In this document: positions 42,714-51,934 of the stretch, in pieces
Layout of the letters: each line of letters begins with the position of its first letter
How positions within the stretch are numbered: position 1 is the stretch's first letter
From: Pontiellaceae bacterium B12227
Lineage (GTDB): Bacteria; Verrucomicrobiota; Kiritimatiellia; Kiritimatiellales; Pontiellaceae
Length of the DNA: 64,000 nucleotides
Direction: 5' to 3'
Assembly (NCBI GenBank): GCA_029432775.1
Contig: JAROAZ010000004.1
Span: 1 to 64,000 of the forward strand
The notes under the pieces: model-generated
What the model saw: only the letters and a program-made list of their open reading frames with translations
Told to the model about the DNA's origin: nothing
Databases searched by the model: none
Program-made: the position numbers and the translations under genes

Positions 42714-43742
42714 ATGAATCCTATCACATTACTCCCAGTTTTAACCGCAGTCATTTCGGTCCTCACGCCCTCCTCCCCAGCCAAACCGGTTGAGGGAACC
42801 ATTACGCTGAAGATGGATCTATCCGCCCAGCCGCAGGAAGAACCTGTTCGGCTCTGGCTACCCTATCCCACTTCAGATCGGAATCAGGATATTTCGAAGG
42901 TTTCACTTTCCGGTAATTACGCCACCTCGGCCGTCTATACCGACAAAATCTTCGGCAGCGCCATGCTCTATGCGGAATGGCCGGCCGGTTCTGAAAGCAG
43001 AACCCTAACGCTGGTGTTCGACGCGGCCCGGGAAGAAATCACCCGCCCTGAGTGGCCCGCTCAGCCACTCCCGTGGAATGCGGCCGATCACGCGCTCTAC
43101 CTACGCCCCACCAAAAATGCTCCCCTGACCGACGATGTTCAACAACTGGCTAACCGGATCACCTCGGATAAAATGACGGTGCTCGGCAAAGCTCGGGCAA
43201 TTTATGACTGGACCGTCGATAACACCTACCGCAATCCAGAAACCCGAGGGTGCGGAACGGGCGATGTCTGCACCCTGCTGAATGATCCCGGCGGCAAATG
43301 CGCCGACATCAGTTCCATCTACATTGCCCTTTGCCGCGCCGCCGGCATTCCATCCCGCGAAGTACTCGGAATCCGGATGGGGAAAAAGGCCGAACAGGAC
43401 ATCACCACCTGGCAGCACTGCTGGGCGGAGTTTTATCTGCCGGGCACCGGCTGGGTCTCTGTCGATCCCGCCGACGTGCGCAAAAAAATGCTGGTTGAAA
43501 AACTAAGCCTAAGCGATCCGAAAACTGCGGCCTATCGGGAATACTTTTTTGGCGGCATCGATGCCTACCGCATCAAACTGGGCCAAGGCCGCGATATGCT
43601 GCCCAGCCCGGAACCGACCGGCGGAGCAATCAACTATCTCATGTATCCCTACGCACAGGTCGGCGATCGCCCGCTCGACTGGCTCGATCCCCAGGCCTTT
43701 AAATACACCATCACCTATACGCAGGCGCCTGAAAAAGATTAA
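42714..43742 (+). CDS. secreted transglutaminase-like protein
   Basis: A 342-residue protein with a signal peptide (TLLPVLTAVISVLTPSSPA), an N-terminal beta-rich region and a transglutaminase-like core. The triad appears as Cys in GGKCADISSIYIALCRAAG, His in TTWQHCWAEFY and Asp in GWVSVDPADVR. Bacterial members act as proteases or amidases rather than cross-linkers in many cases. ATG at 42714 is preferred because it yields a proper signal peptide. It converges on the next gene with a four-base overlap of ends. Confidence 0.85.
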   Translation: MNPITLLPVLTAVISVLTPSSPAKPVEGTITLKMDLSAQPQEEPVRLWLPYPTSDRNQDISKVSLSGNYATSAVYTDKIFGSAMLYAEWPAGSESRTLTLVFDAAREEITRPEWPAQPLPWNAADHALYLRPTKNAPLTDDVQQLANRITSDKMTVLGKARAIYDWTVDNTYRNPETRGCGTGDVCTLLNDPGGKCADISSIYIALCRAAGIPSREVLGIRMGKKAEQDITTWQHCWAEFYLPGTGWVSVDPADVRKKMLVEKLSLSDPKTAAYREYFFGGIDAYRIKLGQGRDMLPSPEPTGGAINYLMYPYAQVGDRPLDWLDPQAFKYTITYTQAPEKD

Positions 43743-44191
43743 CGGCTGAAACGGGATTTAAAGGTGCTTTCCTCCGGCGGGGTTTCCGGAAGGATCTCGG
43801 CTTGATAGCTTCGGGTTCGTTGTTTTTTCACAGGACGTGACTCATCCACCGGTCGCAGTTCAAGCGCCTGCTTTGCGGTCAACGGTTTCGGTTCCTTCGA
43901 ACGCACCCCCTTCGGGAAGCCACGCTCTCTGGGCTTCAGCTCCATCTCTTCCGGAGTGCTCTTCGGCATCTGCTTAAAGGTATAGAGATAGAATTCTTCA
44001 ACCCGGTTCCGGGCCCATTCCGCTTTTTTAAGAAAGGCCAAAGCACTGGGAATCGTCGGCTGAATCCTGAAACACTTCAGATCAATAGCGGCATCCAGAA
44101 CGCGCCAACCGTAGAACTCCACCAGCTCGGTCAGCATCACTTCCGCCGACAATCCATGAAGCGGGCTGTTTTGTAATTCTTCTGTAGACAT
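43739..44191 (-). CDS. VF530-type (DUF2132) DNA-binding protein with basic C-terminal tail
   Basis: A 150-residue protein. The first 75 residues match the VF530 family: PLHGLSAEVMLTELVEFYGW, CFRIQPTIPSALAFLKKAEWARNRVEEFYL. Typical members are only about 70-80 residues. Here a basic, proline-rich, probably disordered tail follows (RSKEPKPL, RPVKKQRTRSYQ), consistent with extra nucleic-acid contact. ATG at 44191 has GGAG about nine bases upstream; the TTG at 44209 is rejected. Confidence 0.8.
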   Translation of the reverse strand: MSTEELQNSPLHGLSAEVMLTELVEFYGWRVLDAAIDLKCFRIQPTIPSALAFLKKAEWARNRVEEFYLYTFKQMPKSTPEEMELKPRERGFPKGVRSKEPKPLTAKQALELRPVDESRPVKKQRTRSYQAEILPETPPEESTFKSRFSR

Positions 44192-44266
44192 AAAATTTTT
44201 CTCCTTCAAACAAGCAACTGACTATACAGAGGTTCACTGCCGGTAGCAGAATTTAAATCATCAAAC

Positions 44267-44449
44267 TTCCAACCTTTGGAAACCGGTTTTCCAATCATTG
44301 GAAACGGCTTTGCGGCCTTTTCTTCCCGGCGGGATATCTGACAAAAAATTTAGAGAAAGAAATATTTCCCCTCCAGAAGATCTTTTGAGGGAAAACATCT
44401 TTCAAAAAACCCACGCGCACCGATTTTTATGTCCTTAATATTTCTGTCA
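44267..44449 (+). repeat. Composite direct repeat, copy 1
   Basis: Perfect palindromes at 44267-44282 and 44289-44304, then an element at 44339-44449. That element starts TGACAAAAAATT and ends with CCTTAATATTTCTGTCA; its ends carry inverted AGAAATATT/AATATTTCT. It includes GCACCGATTTTTATGTCC shared with copy 2. Confidence 0.8.
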
Positions 44450-44558
44450 AACTACCCGCCGAGCCTCATTCTAAGCGCTGTCGAGCCAGCGCACTCCGAA
44501 ATTTCACATCCCGACGCGCAGGATAATCATTTTGCTCCGAATCATTTTGTCGAAAAAA

Positions 44559-44764
44559 TTCCACCCCCTGGAAACCGCTCTTCCAACCCTTGGAAACGTC
44601 TTCTCAGCATACCTTCCCGTTGCCCAGCGGAATATTTGACAAAAAATTGGAGACAGAAATATTTCCATTCCATCGGTTTTGTTGAAGAAAAACGAAAAAG
44701 CTACGGAAGGCATTTTGCAACACCATCCACCCGCACCGATTTTATGTCCTTAATATTTCTGTCA
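44559..44764 (+). repeat. Composite direct repeat, copy 2
   Basis: A degenerate palindrome (44559-44574) and a perfect one (44581-44596), again 22 bases apart, then the element at 44637-44764 with the same ends (TGACAAAAAATT and CCTTAATATTTCTGTCA) and a 17-base-longer interior. The offset from copy 1 is 292 bases. Confidence 0.8.
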
Positions 44765-44855
44765 AAACGGCACGTGAGGAGAAGGTTTCACATTCACCTT
44801 GAATCGGCCGGACGGGGCCTGCAGTTTTATAGGCCGTTTAACCAACTGGATTTCA

Positions 44856-45620
44856 ATGAAACGATGGATCTCAGGTTTATCAGGAGCACTCGCTGTCGGC
44901 TGGAGCATTGCCGCATCGGCTTATGGAGCCGCGGCAACCTATAAAATTCTGGAAACGGCGGATCACGACCCCTCCCTTTTCACACAGGGACTGATCGTCG
45001 ACGGCACCGATCTGATTGAAAGCTCCGGTAAATATGGCGTATCCAAGCTGGTGCGCTACAACGCCGCAACGGGACAAGTGATCCGCAGCGCGCCGTTGCC
45101 CGCCTCTGTTTTCGCCGAGGGCCTGGTGCAGCACAACGGCTCGTTATATCTCCTGACCTGGAAGGAGCGCAAAGCCTTCCGGCTGGACCCGGCCGACCTC
45201 AACATACTGCAGGAATTCCCATTGGATACCGAGGGATGGGGTTTGACGCACGACGGGCAGCACTTCATTCAGAGCAATGGGTCCGATATACTTTTTTTCC
45301 GCAATAGCTCATCATTTAAAACAGAAAAGAAACTGTCCGTACGCGAAGGGATGTATCGCTGGAGCCGCCTGAACGAACTCGAATATGCGCACGGCCTGAT
45401 CTGGGCCAATGTTTTCATGACCTCCACCATTCTCGCCATTTCACCGGAGGACGGACAGGTTGCCTTTTCGCTGGATCTATCCCCCATCGCCGCCCGGCAC
45501 AAAAGCGCAGACAACAATCAGGTCCTCAACGGCATTGCCTACGACCCCAAACGCGACGCCTTCTGGGTTACCGGAAAATACTGGAACAAACGCTACCTGA
45601 TCCGGATCATCCAGCCATAA
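44856..45620 (+). CDS. glutamine cyclotransferase (glutaminyl-peptide cyclotransferase)
   Basis: A 254-residue secreted protein: signal peptide (WISGLSGALAVGWSIAASAYG), then a five-bladed propeller of the glutamine cyclotransferase family (PF05096-like), with HDPSLFTQGLIVDG, EGWGLTHDGQHFIQSNGS and NELEYAHGLIWANV as family landmarks. It converts N-terminal glutamine of exported proteins to pyroglutamate. ATG at 44856 gives a proper signal peptide; a TTG at 44799 would spoil it. The duplicated non-coding unit lies directly upstream. Confidence 0.9.
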   Translation: MKRWISGLSGALAVGWSIAASAYGAAATYKILETADHDPSLFTQGLIVDGTDLIESSGKYGVSKLVRYNAATGQVIRSAPLPASVFAEGLVQHNGSLYLLTWKERKAFRLDPADLNILQEFPLDTEGWGLTHDGQHFIQSNGSDILFFRNSSSFKTEKKLSVREGMYRWSRLNELEYAHGLIWANVFMTSTILAISPEDGQVAFSLDLSPIAARHKSADNNQVLNGIAYDPKRDAFWVTGKYWNKRYLIRIIQP

Positions 45621-45680
45621 ATGCATTCACCCTCACTTTGACTTGAACCAGCGCAGGAATGGCGTACTCTCCGCCGTCCT

Positions 45681-48299
45681 ATGAATATTTACTTTCCCGG
45701 ACAACGCTGGATCAGCGAAACAGAACCAGAGCTCGGTATGGGCCTGGTCATCGATGTGGCAACCCGTACCGTGGCCGTGCTCTATCACGCCGCCGACGAA
45801 ACCCGACACTACGCCATTAACAACGCACCTCTAAAACGCGTCCGCTTTGCGACGGGCGACGAGATTGCCTCGCAAAAGGGCGATCGCCTCATCGTTGAAA
45901 CGGTGGAGGAAGATGAAGCCTCCGGGCTGCTGACCTATGCGGCGGCCGACGACACAAAGCTCGTTGAAACCGATCTCAGCGATCTCTCCAGCTTTGACCG
46001 GCCGGAAACCCGCCTGCTGGCCGGGCACGTGGATGCCAACGCGCTGTTCGACCTGCGGCTGTCCGCCCTGAATGCGCGCCACCGCTATGGAACGCTGCCG
46101 GTGCGCGGCCTGCTGGGAGGACGAGTGGACCTGTTGCCTCACCAGCTCTACATTGCCCAGGAAGTCAGCAACCGCCCGTTGCCGCGCGTGCTGCTCGCCG
46201 ATGAAGTCGGACTCGGGAAAACGATTGAAGCATGCCTTATCCTACATCGTTTGATGGTCTGCGGCATGGTGCAGCGCGTTTTAATTCTGCTGCCGAATGC
46301 CCTGGTTCATCAATGGTTTGTTGAGCTGCTGAGGCGATTTAATCTCTCGTTCAGCATCTACGATGAAGAGCGTTGCCAAAGCATCGAAACCGGTGCGCCG
46401 GAGGCCAACCCCTTCCTCGACGACCAGCTGGTACTGACCAGCATTGAATTCCTCACGGAAAATCCCAAACGCGCCGAACAGGCCGGGTCCTGCAAGTGGG
46501 ATCTGGTGATTGTAGACGAAGCCCATCATCTGCACTGGTCGCCCGAACAAACCAGCCCGGAATACGACGTGGTGGAAACGATTGCCGGAAACACCCCGCG
46601 GCTCCTGCTGCTGACCGCCAGCCCCGAACAGATGGGGCTCGAAAGCCACTTTGCCCGTCTGCGCCTGCTCGATCCGCAGCGATACTTCGACTTTGAAACC
46701 TATAAAGAAGAGCACGATCAATATGCAGAAGTGGCCCGCGAAATTGAACCGCGCCTCGACGAAATGGACAAATTCGAGCTGGCCGATGAACTGGACCGCC
46801 ACGGACCGGGACGCGTAATCTTCCGGAATACCCGCCGCTGCATGACCGGATTCCCGAAACGCATCCCCGACCCGATCCCGCTCGACCTACCGGAAGGGGC
46901 GGATTTACTCGGACCGGATGATCCCCGCCTGAACTGGCTGAGCCAATTCATCCTGCACAACCCCGATAAAAAAATACTCGTCATCGGTCGGACCCGCACC
47001 GAGGTGGCCTCCATTGTGGAGGTGGTCAAAAGCCGCACCCGCGTGGATGTGGCCCACTTCCACGAACAGATGCCGCTGGTGCAATGCGACCGGCAGGCAG
47101 CCTGGTTTGCGGAAGAGGATGGTGCGCGGGTGATGGTGGTTTCGGAAATGGGCGGCGAAGGCCGCAACTTCCAGGTTGCCTCACACCTCGTGCTGATTGA
47201 TCTGCCGCGCGATCCCGAACTGCTGGAACAGCGCATTGGACGCCTGGACCGAATCGGCCAACGTGGCGATGTGCACATTCACGTGCCCTACCTCAAAGGA
47301 ACAGACGAAGAACAGGTGGTGCGCTGGTTGCACGAAGGACTCAATGCGTTTGAAGAGCCGGTGATCGGCGGATTCGAAATGCTGGAACGCTTCGAACCGA
47401 AACTGAACAAAGTAACCGGTAAGGTCATCACCGAAACCCGCACCGCCTATAAAAAGCTGCGTAAGGAAATCACCGAAGGGCGCGACCGCCTGCTGGAGCT
47501 CTCCTCTTTCCGTCCAGACATTGGAAACGAAGTGGCGGAGCAAATCAGCAAAGTGGAGCAGTCGGACGAGCTGCAGACCTACCTGCTTCAGCTGTTCGAC
47601 CACTACGGCGTCAAGGCCGAGCCGCTGGATGCCACCTCTTTCCACCTCTGTCCCGACCAGCTGTTCGACGACCTCTTCCCTCTGCCGCCGGACGGACTGC
47701 GCGTCACCTTCAGCCGCGACGACGCCCTGCTCCGTCCGGACAATATTCTGATGAGCTGGGACCATCCGATGGTCACCGGTGCCAACGAAGTGATTCTGGG
47801 GTCCGAACGCGGCAGCTGCGCCATTGCCGTGGATCCGAATCAGGAGGCACCGCTTAAACTCCAGGCCGTTTACGTGCTGGAAACCATCGCCCCGCCGGCG
47901 CTTAATGCCGACCGCTTCCTTCCGCCGACGCCCGTCAGCATTACGGTCGACCACGCCGGCACCGCAGTTGACAGCACTATTGCCGAATATCTGAAAGACG
48001 GCGAACCATGGCGCCTGCTGGAGCATGAAGGCATTCGCACACAAATGATCCCGGCCATGATTGAAGCCTCCCGCGAACTGGCGGAAAAAGCGTCTGAATC
48101 GATCATCTCGGATGCGCGCGAAACCATGCGGGAACGACTCGGCGCGGACTACCAGCGCCTCGAATATCTCAAGAGCGTGAATGACAATATTCGCGATGAA
48201 GAGCTCAAGCATGCGCGTAAAGCCATGACCAAGCTCGACCGCAAACTGTCTGAAGCCCGCCTGCGCCTTGACGCCATCCGCATCATCAGTGCAAACTGA
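45681..48299 (+). CDS. rapA: RapA-like SNF2 ATPase (RNA polymerase-associated)
   Basis: An 872-residue SWI2/SNF2 protein that in E. coli recycles stalled RNA polymerase. N-terminal RapA-type Tudor-like domains (FPGQRWISETEPELGMGLV), Walker A DEVGLGKTIEAC near 175, DEAHH near 277, helicase C motifs (GEGRNFQVASHLVLIDLPRDPELLEQRIGRLDRIGQ) and a long RapA C-terminal region. It is about 95 residues shorter than E. coli RapA. It ends shortly before rlmA on the same strand. Confidence 0.92.
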   Translation: MNIYFPGQRWISETEPELGMGLVIDVATRTVAVLYHAADETRHYAINNAPLKRVRFATGDEIASQKGDRLIVETVEEDEASGLLTYAAADDTKLVETDLSDLSSFDRPETRLLAGHVDANALFDLRLSALNARHRYGTLPVRGLLGGRVDLLPHQLYIAQEVSNRPLPRVLLADEVGLGKTIEACLILHRLMVCGMVQRVLILLPNALVHQWFVELLRRFNLSFSIYDEERCQSIETGAPEANPFLDDQLVLTSIEFLTENPKRAEQAGSCKWDLVIVDEAHHLHWSPEQTSPEYDVVETIAGNTPRLLLLTASPEQMGLESHFARLRLLDPQRYFDFETYKEEHDQYAEVAREIEPRLDEMDKFELADELDRHGPGRVIFRNTRRCMTGFPKRIPDPIPLDLPEGADLLGPDDPRLNWLSQFILHNPDKKILVIGRTRTEVASIVEVVKSRTRVDVAHFHEQMPLVQCDRQAAWFAEEDGARVMVVSEMGGEGRNFQVASHLVLIDLPRDPELLEQRIGRLDRIGQRGDVHIHVPYLKGTDEEQVVRWLHEGLNAFEEPVIGGFEMLERFEPKLNKVTGKVITETRTAYKKLRKEITEGRDRLLELSSFRPDIGNEVAEQISKVEQSDELQTYLLQLFDHYGVKAEPLDATSFHLCPDQLFDDLFPLPPDGLRVTFSRDDALLRPDNILMSWDHPMVTGANEVILGSERGSCAIAVDPNQEAPLKLQAVYVLETIAPPALNADRFLPPTPVSITVDHAGTAVDSTIAEYLKDGEPWRLLEHEGIRTQMIPAMIEASRELAEKASESIISDARETMRERLGADYQRLEYLKSVNDNIRDEELKHARKAMTKLDRKLSEARLRLDAIRIISAN

Positions 48300-48306
48300 T
48301 TTTCAT

Positions 48307-49140
48307 ATGAATGAACCCTCTACAACCTATCTACGCTGTCCGGTCTGTAAAGAACCTCTGGCCCCACAGGAAAAGATGGTTGGCTGTGCGAACGGCCACC
48401 CGTTCAACGTTGCGAAGGAGGGATATATCAATCTGCTGCTGAGCCATCAGCGCAAATCCAAAAACCCCGGCGATGAACCGGCGATGGTGATGGCGCGCCG
48501 CCGCTTTTTCGATTCCGGCGCGTATGCTCCACTCACCGCCGCCATCGCCGCATTTCCAATGTTTGGAAAATCAGGCGTTTCGGTGCTGGACTGCGGGTGC
48601 GGCGAAGGTCATCTGCTCGGAGCACTCAGCGAACAGGTTGAGGGATGCTTCTACGGCATCGATATTTCTAAAAAGGCCGTTCAGGTGGCCGCCAGGCGCC
48701 ACAAAAAAGCCACCTGGCTGGTGGCCAACGGCATGCGGGACATTCCGATTGCCGACAACTCAATGGATGTCATCCTCAGCGTGCTGGCACCGCGCAACAA
48801 CTCTGAGTTCAGCCGCATCCTGAAACCGGACGGGGCGTTGCTGATCGGCGTACCCGGCCCGAACCACCTGATCGAACTGCGGCAGAAGCTTCAGTTTTCA
48901 TCGGGCGACTTTGCAGCAAAGGCCGACCAGGCCGCCGAAAAATGCGCCCCGCAATTTATCGAAACCAACCGGGAGATCCTGAGCTTTAAACAGACGCTCG
49001 ACCGGGAGCAGATTGCCGACCTCATTCAAATGACGCCGCTCTTCTACCGCTCCGGCGAAGAAGCCAAAGCTGCCGTGATGCAACTGGACGAACTGTCCGT
49101 CACGGTAAGCTTTACCCTCATCACCCTGAAACCCGCCTAA
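48307..49140 (+). CDS. rlmA: 23S rRNA (guanine-N1)-methyltransferase RlmA-like
   Basis: A 277-residue methyltransferase that modifies G745 (or G748) in 23S rRNA. The N-terminal zinc finger is LRCPVCKEPL with CANGHPFN, followed by the RlmA-specific KEGYINLLLSHQRKSKNPGDEPAMVMARRRFFDSG and the SAM motif VLDCGCGEGHL near residue 98. ATG 48307 lies seven bases after rapA. A perfect iterated palindrome (48554) encodes FPMFGK between the zinc finger and SAM motifs. Confidence 0.93.
   Translation: MNEPSTTYLRCPVCKEPLAPQEKMVGCANGHPFNVAKEGYINLLLSHQRKSKNPGDEPAMVMARRRFFDSGAYAPLTAAIAAFPMFGKSGVSVLDCGCGEGHLLGALSEQVEGCFYGIDISKKAVQVAARRHKKATWLVANGMRDIPIADNSMDVILSVLAPRNNSEFSRILKPDGALLIGVPGPNHLIELRQKLQFSSGDFAAKADQAAEKCAPQFIETNREILSFKQTLDREQIADLIQMTPLFYRSGEEAKAAVMQLDELSVTVSFTLITLKPA
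48554..48569. repeat. Iterated palindrome inside rlmA
   Basis: A perfect TTCCAATGTTTGGAAA, translated PMFG on the plus strand. Confidence 0.85.
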
Positions 49141-49146
49141 CTAAAA

Positions 49147-49203
49147 AGGCTGCCCTTCACCGAGCAGCCTCTTTCATTTCCAATGATTGGAAAATTTATC
49201 CGC
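49147..49203. terminator. Terminator plus iterated palindrome between rlmA and lysS
   Basis: Stem AGGCTGC/GCAGCCT (49147-49153 and 49164-49170) with a short CTTT tail, ending rlmA. It is followed at 49178-49193 by a perfect TTCCAATGATTGGAAA at the end of the convergent lysS gene, which may act as its own 3' hairpin. Confidence 0.75.
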
Positions 49204-50638
49204 GCGGCTTGAGCTGCGGGAACAGGATGACGTCGCGAATGGCGTCGGAACCGGTCAGCAGCATAATCAGGCGATCGATACCGATGCCCATGCCGCCGGT
49301 CGGAGGCATACCGTATTCGAGTGCTTCGAGAAATTCCTCGTCAATTTTGGAACCGTCGCCGGCGGCCTGCTCTTCAAAACGTTTGCGCTGTTCAATCGGA
49401 TTGTTCAGCTCGCTGTAGGCCGGAGCAATTTCCTTGCCGCCGATAATCAGCTCAAACACATCCACCAGTTCCGGATCGTCGGCGCAGGCATTCGCCAGCG
49501 GAACGAGCTCGGCCGGGAGGCGGGTAATAAAGGTCGGCTGGATCAGCGTACCTTCAATAGTTTTGTCGTAGATTTCGTGGGTGACCTGTTTAAAGTCCAT
49601 GCCCTCTTCAACATGCACTTCCAGCTCTTCGGCTTTCGCTTTGGCTTCATCGAGGCTCTTTTCAAACCAGTCGGCACCGAGGTGCTCCCTGATCAGATCC
49701 TGATATGGAACTTCCCGCCACGGAGCAGTCAGATTGATGGTGTTTCCCATCCATTCAAATTCAATTTTACCGAAGATCGTTTCCGCCAGATGCGTGAACA
49801 TGCTCTGAATCAGTTCCTGCATGGAACGCATGTCACCGTAGGCCTCATAAATTTCGAGAGCCGTGAATTCCGGGTTATGCGTGCGGTCGAGCCCTTCGTT
49901 ACGGAAGTTGCGGTTCATTTCGTAGACGCGGTCCATGCCGCCTACGATCAGACGCTTCAGGTAAAGCTCTGGTGCAATACGCATGAAAACATCGGTATTC
50001 AACGCGTTGTAGTGCGCCATGAACGGCTTAGCCGCCGCGCCGCCGGCAATCTGATGTAGCATCGGCGTTTCAACTTCGAAGTAGCCCCGGCCATCGAGGA
50101 AGTTGCGGATCTCTTTCATCACCTGTGTGCGCTGCTTGAACACTTCCATCACTTCCGGGTTGGAGATGAGGTCGAGCGAGCGCTGGCGGTAGCGGGTTTC
50201 TTTATCCGTGAGCCCGTGGAACTTTTCCGGCAGCGGCAGCAGCGACTTGGAAAGCAAGGCCCAGCTGCTGACGCGCAACGTCTCTTCTTCGGTACGGGTC
50301 ATGAACATTTCGCCTTCAACACCGATAAAATCACCGAGGTCGAGCAGTTTGAAGGCCGCAAAATTATCGTCGCCGATCAGGTCTTTTTTGACCATGACCT
50401 GGAATTTAAAGGAACCGTCGGAAATGTGGGCGAAGGCCATTTTTCCCATCTTGCGGATGGCCACAATTCGCCCGCAGGCTTTCACCACCCGATCGACTTC
50501 AAAGTCAGCGTGCAGTTTATCGAGTCGGTCGGTGCGCTCGAACGCTTTTCCAAAGGCTGGAAAACCGGCCTCTTCTAGCTTGTTCATATTTTCAATACGC
50601 TGCTGGCGATATTCGTTTCCGGACAGTTCTTCACTCAT
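49196..50638 (-). CDS. lysS: lysyl-tRNA synthetase (class II)
   Basis: A 480-residue enzyme charging tRNA-Lys. It has the N-terminal OB-fold anticodon domain (VKACGRIVAIRKMGKMAFAHI), motif 1 after RSLDLISNPEV, motif 2 FRNEGLDRTHNPEF, and motif 3 GMGIGIDRLIMLLT. Its length fits bacterial LysS (about 490-505). ATG 50638 has AGGAG at eight bases; an upstream in-frame start at 50710 has no ribosome site. Confidence 0.96.
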   Translation of the reverse strand: MSEELSGNEYRQQRIENMNKLEEAGFPAFGKAFERTDRLDKLHADFEVDRVVKACGRIVAIRKMGKMAFAHISDGSFKFQVMVKKDLIGDDNFAAFKLLDLGDFIGVEGEMFMTRTEEETLRVSSWALLSKSLLPLPEKFHGLTDKETRYRQRSLDLISNPEVMEVFKQRTQVMKEIRNFLDGRGYFEVETPMLHQIAGGAAAKPFMAHYNALNTDVFMRIAPELYLKRLIVGGMDRVYEMNRNFRNEGLDRTHNPEFTALEIYEAYGDMRSMQELIQSMFTHLAETIFGKIEFEWMGNTINLTAPWREVPYQDLIREHLGADWFEKSLDEAKAKAEELEVHVEEGMDFKQVTHEIYDKTIEGTLIQPTFITRLPAELVPLANACADDPELVDVFELIIGGKEIAPAYSELNNPIEQRKRFEEQAAGDGSKIDEEFLEALEYGMPPTGGMGIGIDRLIMLLTGSDAIRDVILFPQLKPRG

Positions 50639-50726
50639 GTTTTTCTCCTGAAAAATTGGCCGCAAACCATACGAGTTCCCCCTACTCAAGTCAACCCACA
50701 GAAGCGGCACATACTAAAGGTTTTCT

Positions 50727-50807
50727 AACAGAAGATCGCAAAGCTCGCGAAGTAATGGCTACGAGTTCTATCAGCAGTTGTCTTTGCGCCCTTTGCGCTC
50801 TTCTGTT
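50727..50807. repeat. Inverted-repeat mini-element between lysS and tsaD
   Basis: 17-base arms AACAGAAGATCGCAAAG (50727-50743) and CTTTGCGCTCTTCTGTT (50791-50807), matching at 16 of 17 positions, with a 47-base interior rich in GCGAAG-type repeats. Similar to the element at 22930-22995. Confidence 0.65.
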
Positions 50808-50811
50808 GGAA

Positions 50812-51867
50812 CTATTCCCAGTCGGCCAGACGGAGATTCGGATTCACGTCGTTGGGTTCTTCGACGGACTTATTGAGCCGGATCTTTTCGTAGGCTGCTC
50901 CGGCGATCATGGCGGCGTTATCGGTGCAGAGCGACGGCGGACAGAGCAGCAGAGGAACACCGGTCTTTTCAGAAAGGGCCGTCAGTTTTTCACGAAGCAC
51001 CTTGTTCAGCGAAACGCCGCCGGCGCAGGAAAAGCTCTTGATATCAAAACGCTTCAGGGCCCGTTCGGTCCGCATGGTAAGCGCATCGGCCACGGCTTCC
51101 TGATAGGAGGCGGCGATGTCGGCCAGCTCCTGGCCTTCCGGCTCGTGGTCGAGTTTTTTAACGTGTGTCAGCAGCGAGGTTTTGAGGCCGCTGAAACTGA
51201 AGCAGAGGTCGCGCTCGTATTTATAAACCCATTTCCCCCGGTCCACACTGTCAAGTCCGCGCGGGAACCGGATGGCCTTCGGATTCCCGCCTTCCGCGGT
51301 CTTCTGAATGATCGGTCCGCCAGGATAGCCGAGCTTCAGCACAGCAGCCGCTTTGTCCAGTGCTTCGCCGGCGGCATCGTCGATGGTACTTCCGAGCAGC
51401 TCGAACTGCCCTGGCCCTTTCATCATTACCAAACTGCTGTCGCCACCGGATACCATGAGTCCAAGCATTGGAAAAACGTCTTCCTCAGTCGGCGCGTCCT
51501 CTTTCATGAATACAGAATGCAGGTGGCCTTCATGATGGTTCACACCGATCAATGGTTTGCCGAGGCGCTGTGCCAGTGTCTTTGCGGCAGAAAAGCCAAT
51601 CAACAGCGAACTGGCCAGCCCGGGGCCATAGGTCACGGCGATGGCATCGATGGAATCATAGGTCTCGCCGGCGGAGTTCAGGGCCTCTTCGATAATGCCC
51701 GGCAGTTTGGCCACATGGTTGCGCGAAGCAATTTCCGGCACTACCCCGCCATAGGGCCGATGCTTGGCAATTTGAGAGTAAATGGCATTGGAGAGTACTT
51801 TGCGGCCGTCTTCCACAACGGCCGCCGCAGTTTCATCGCACGAGCTTTCAAGTCCTAAAATTTTCAT
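50812..51867 (-). CDS. tsaD: tRNA threonylcarbamoyladenosine transferase TsaD
   Basis: A 351-residue ASKHA-fold enzyme that transfers threonylcarbamoyl to A37 of ANN-decoding tRNAs. Landmarks: LGLESSCDETAAAVV at the start, the metal-binding NHHEGHLHS near 112, LMVSGGDSSLV, and CAGGVSLNK. The typical family length is about 340. The C-terminal end abuts the mini-repeat at 50.7 kb. Confidence 0.96.
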   Translation of the reverse strand: MKILGLESSCDETAAAVVEDGRKVLSNAIYSQIAKHRPYGGVVPEIASRNHVAKLPGIIEEALNSAGETYDSIDAIAVTYGPGLASSLLIGFSAAKTLAQRLGKPLIGVNHHEGHLHSVFMKEDAPTEEDVFPMLGLMVSGGDSSLVMMKGPGQFELLGSTIDDAAGEALDKAAAVLKLGYPGGPIIQKTAEGGNPKAIRFPRGLDSVDRGKWVYKYERDLCFSFSGLKTSLLTHVKKLDHEPEGQELADIAASYQEAVADALTMRTERALKRFDIKSFSCAGGVSLNKVLREKLTALSEKTGVPLLLCPPSLCTDNAAMIAGAAYEKIRLNKSVEEPNDVNPNLRLADWE

Positions 51868-51876
51868 AGCGCCTAT

Positions 51877-51908
51877 AAAAAGGGGCCTGAATCATAGATT
51901 CAAGCCCC
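51877..51908 (-). terminator. Rho-independent terminator after the LPP20-like gene
   Basis: Stem GGGGCTTGAATC/GATTCAGGCCCC read on the minus strand (51897-51908 with 51882-51893), followed by TTTTT. Confidence 0.88.
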
Positions 51909-51934
51909 GTTTACAAACTTTACGAATACAGGAA

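Larger units (their letters stand above)
44192..44855. other. Long non-coding region with a duplicated unit
   Basis: No supported gene. It contains two diverged copies of one composite unit (44267-44449 and 44559-44764), each made of two palindromes 22 bases apart followed by an AT-rich element with TGACA/TGTCA ends. The second copy has TTGACA-N17-ATATTT, which could serve as a promoter toward the glutamine cyclotransferase gene. Confidence 0.7.

Noticed and set aside
44429-44944. Plus-strand frame of 171 codons across the duplicated non-coding unit
   Set aside because: It spans repeats and overlaps the start of the cyclotransferase in another frame; the repeats are not preserved as codons.
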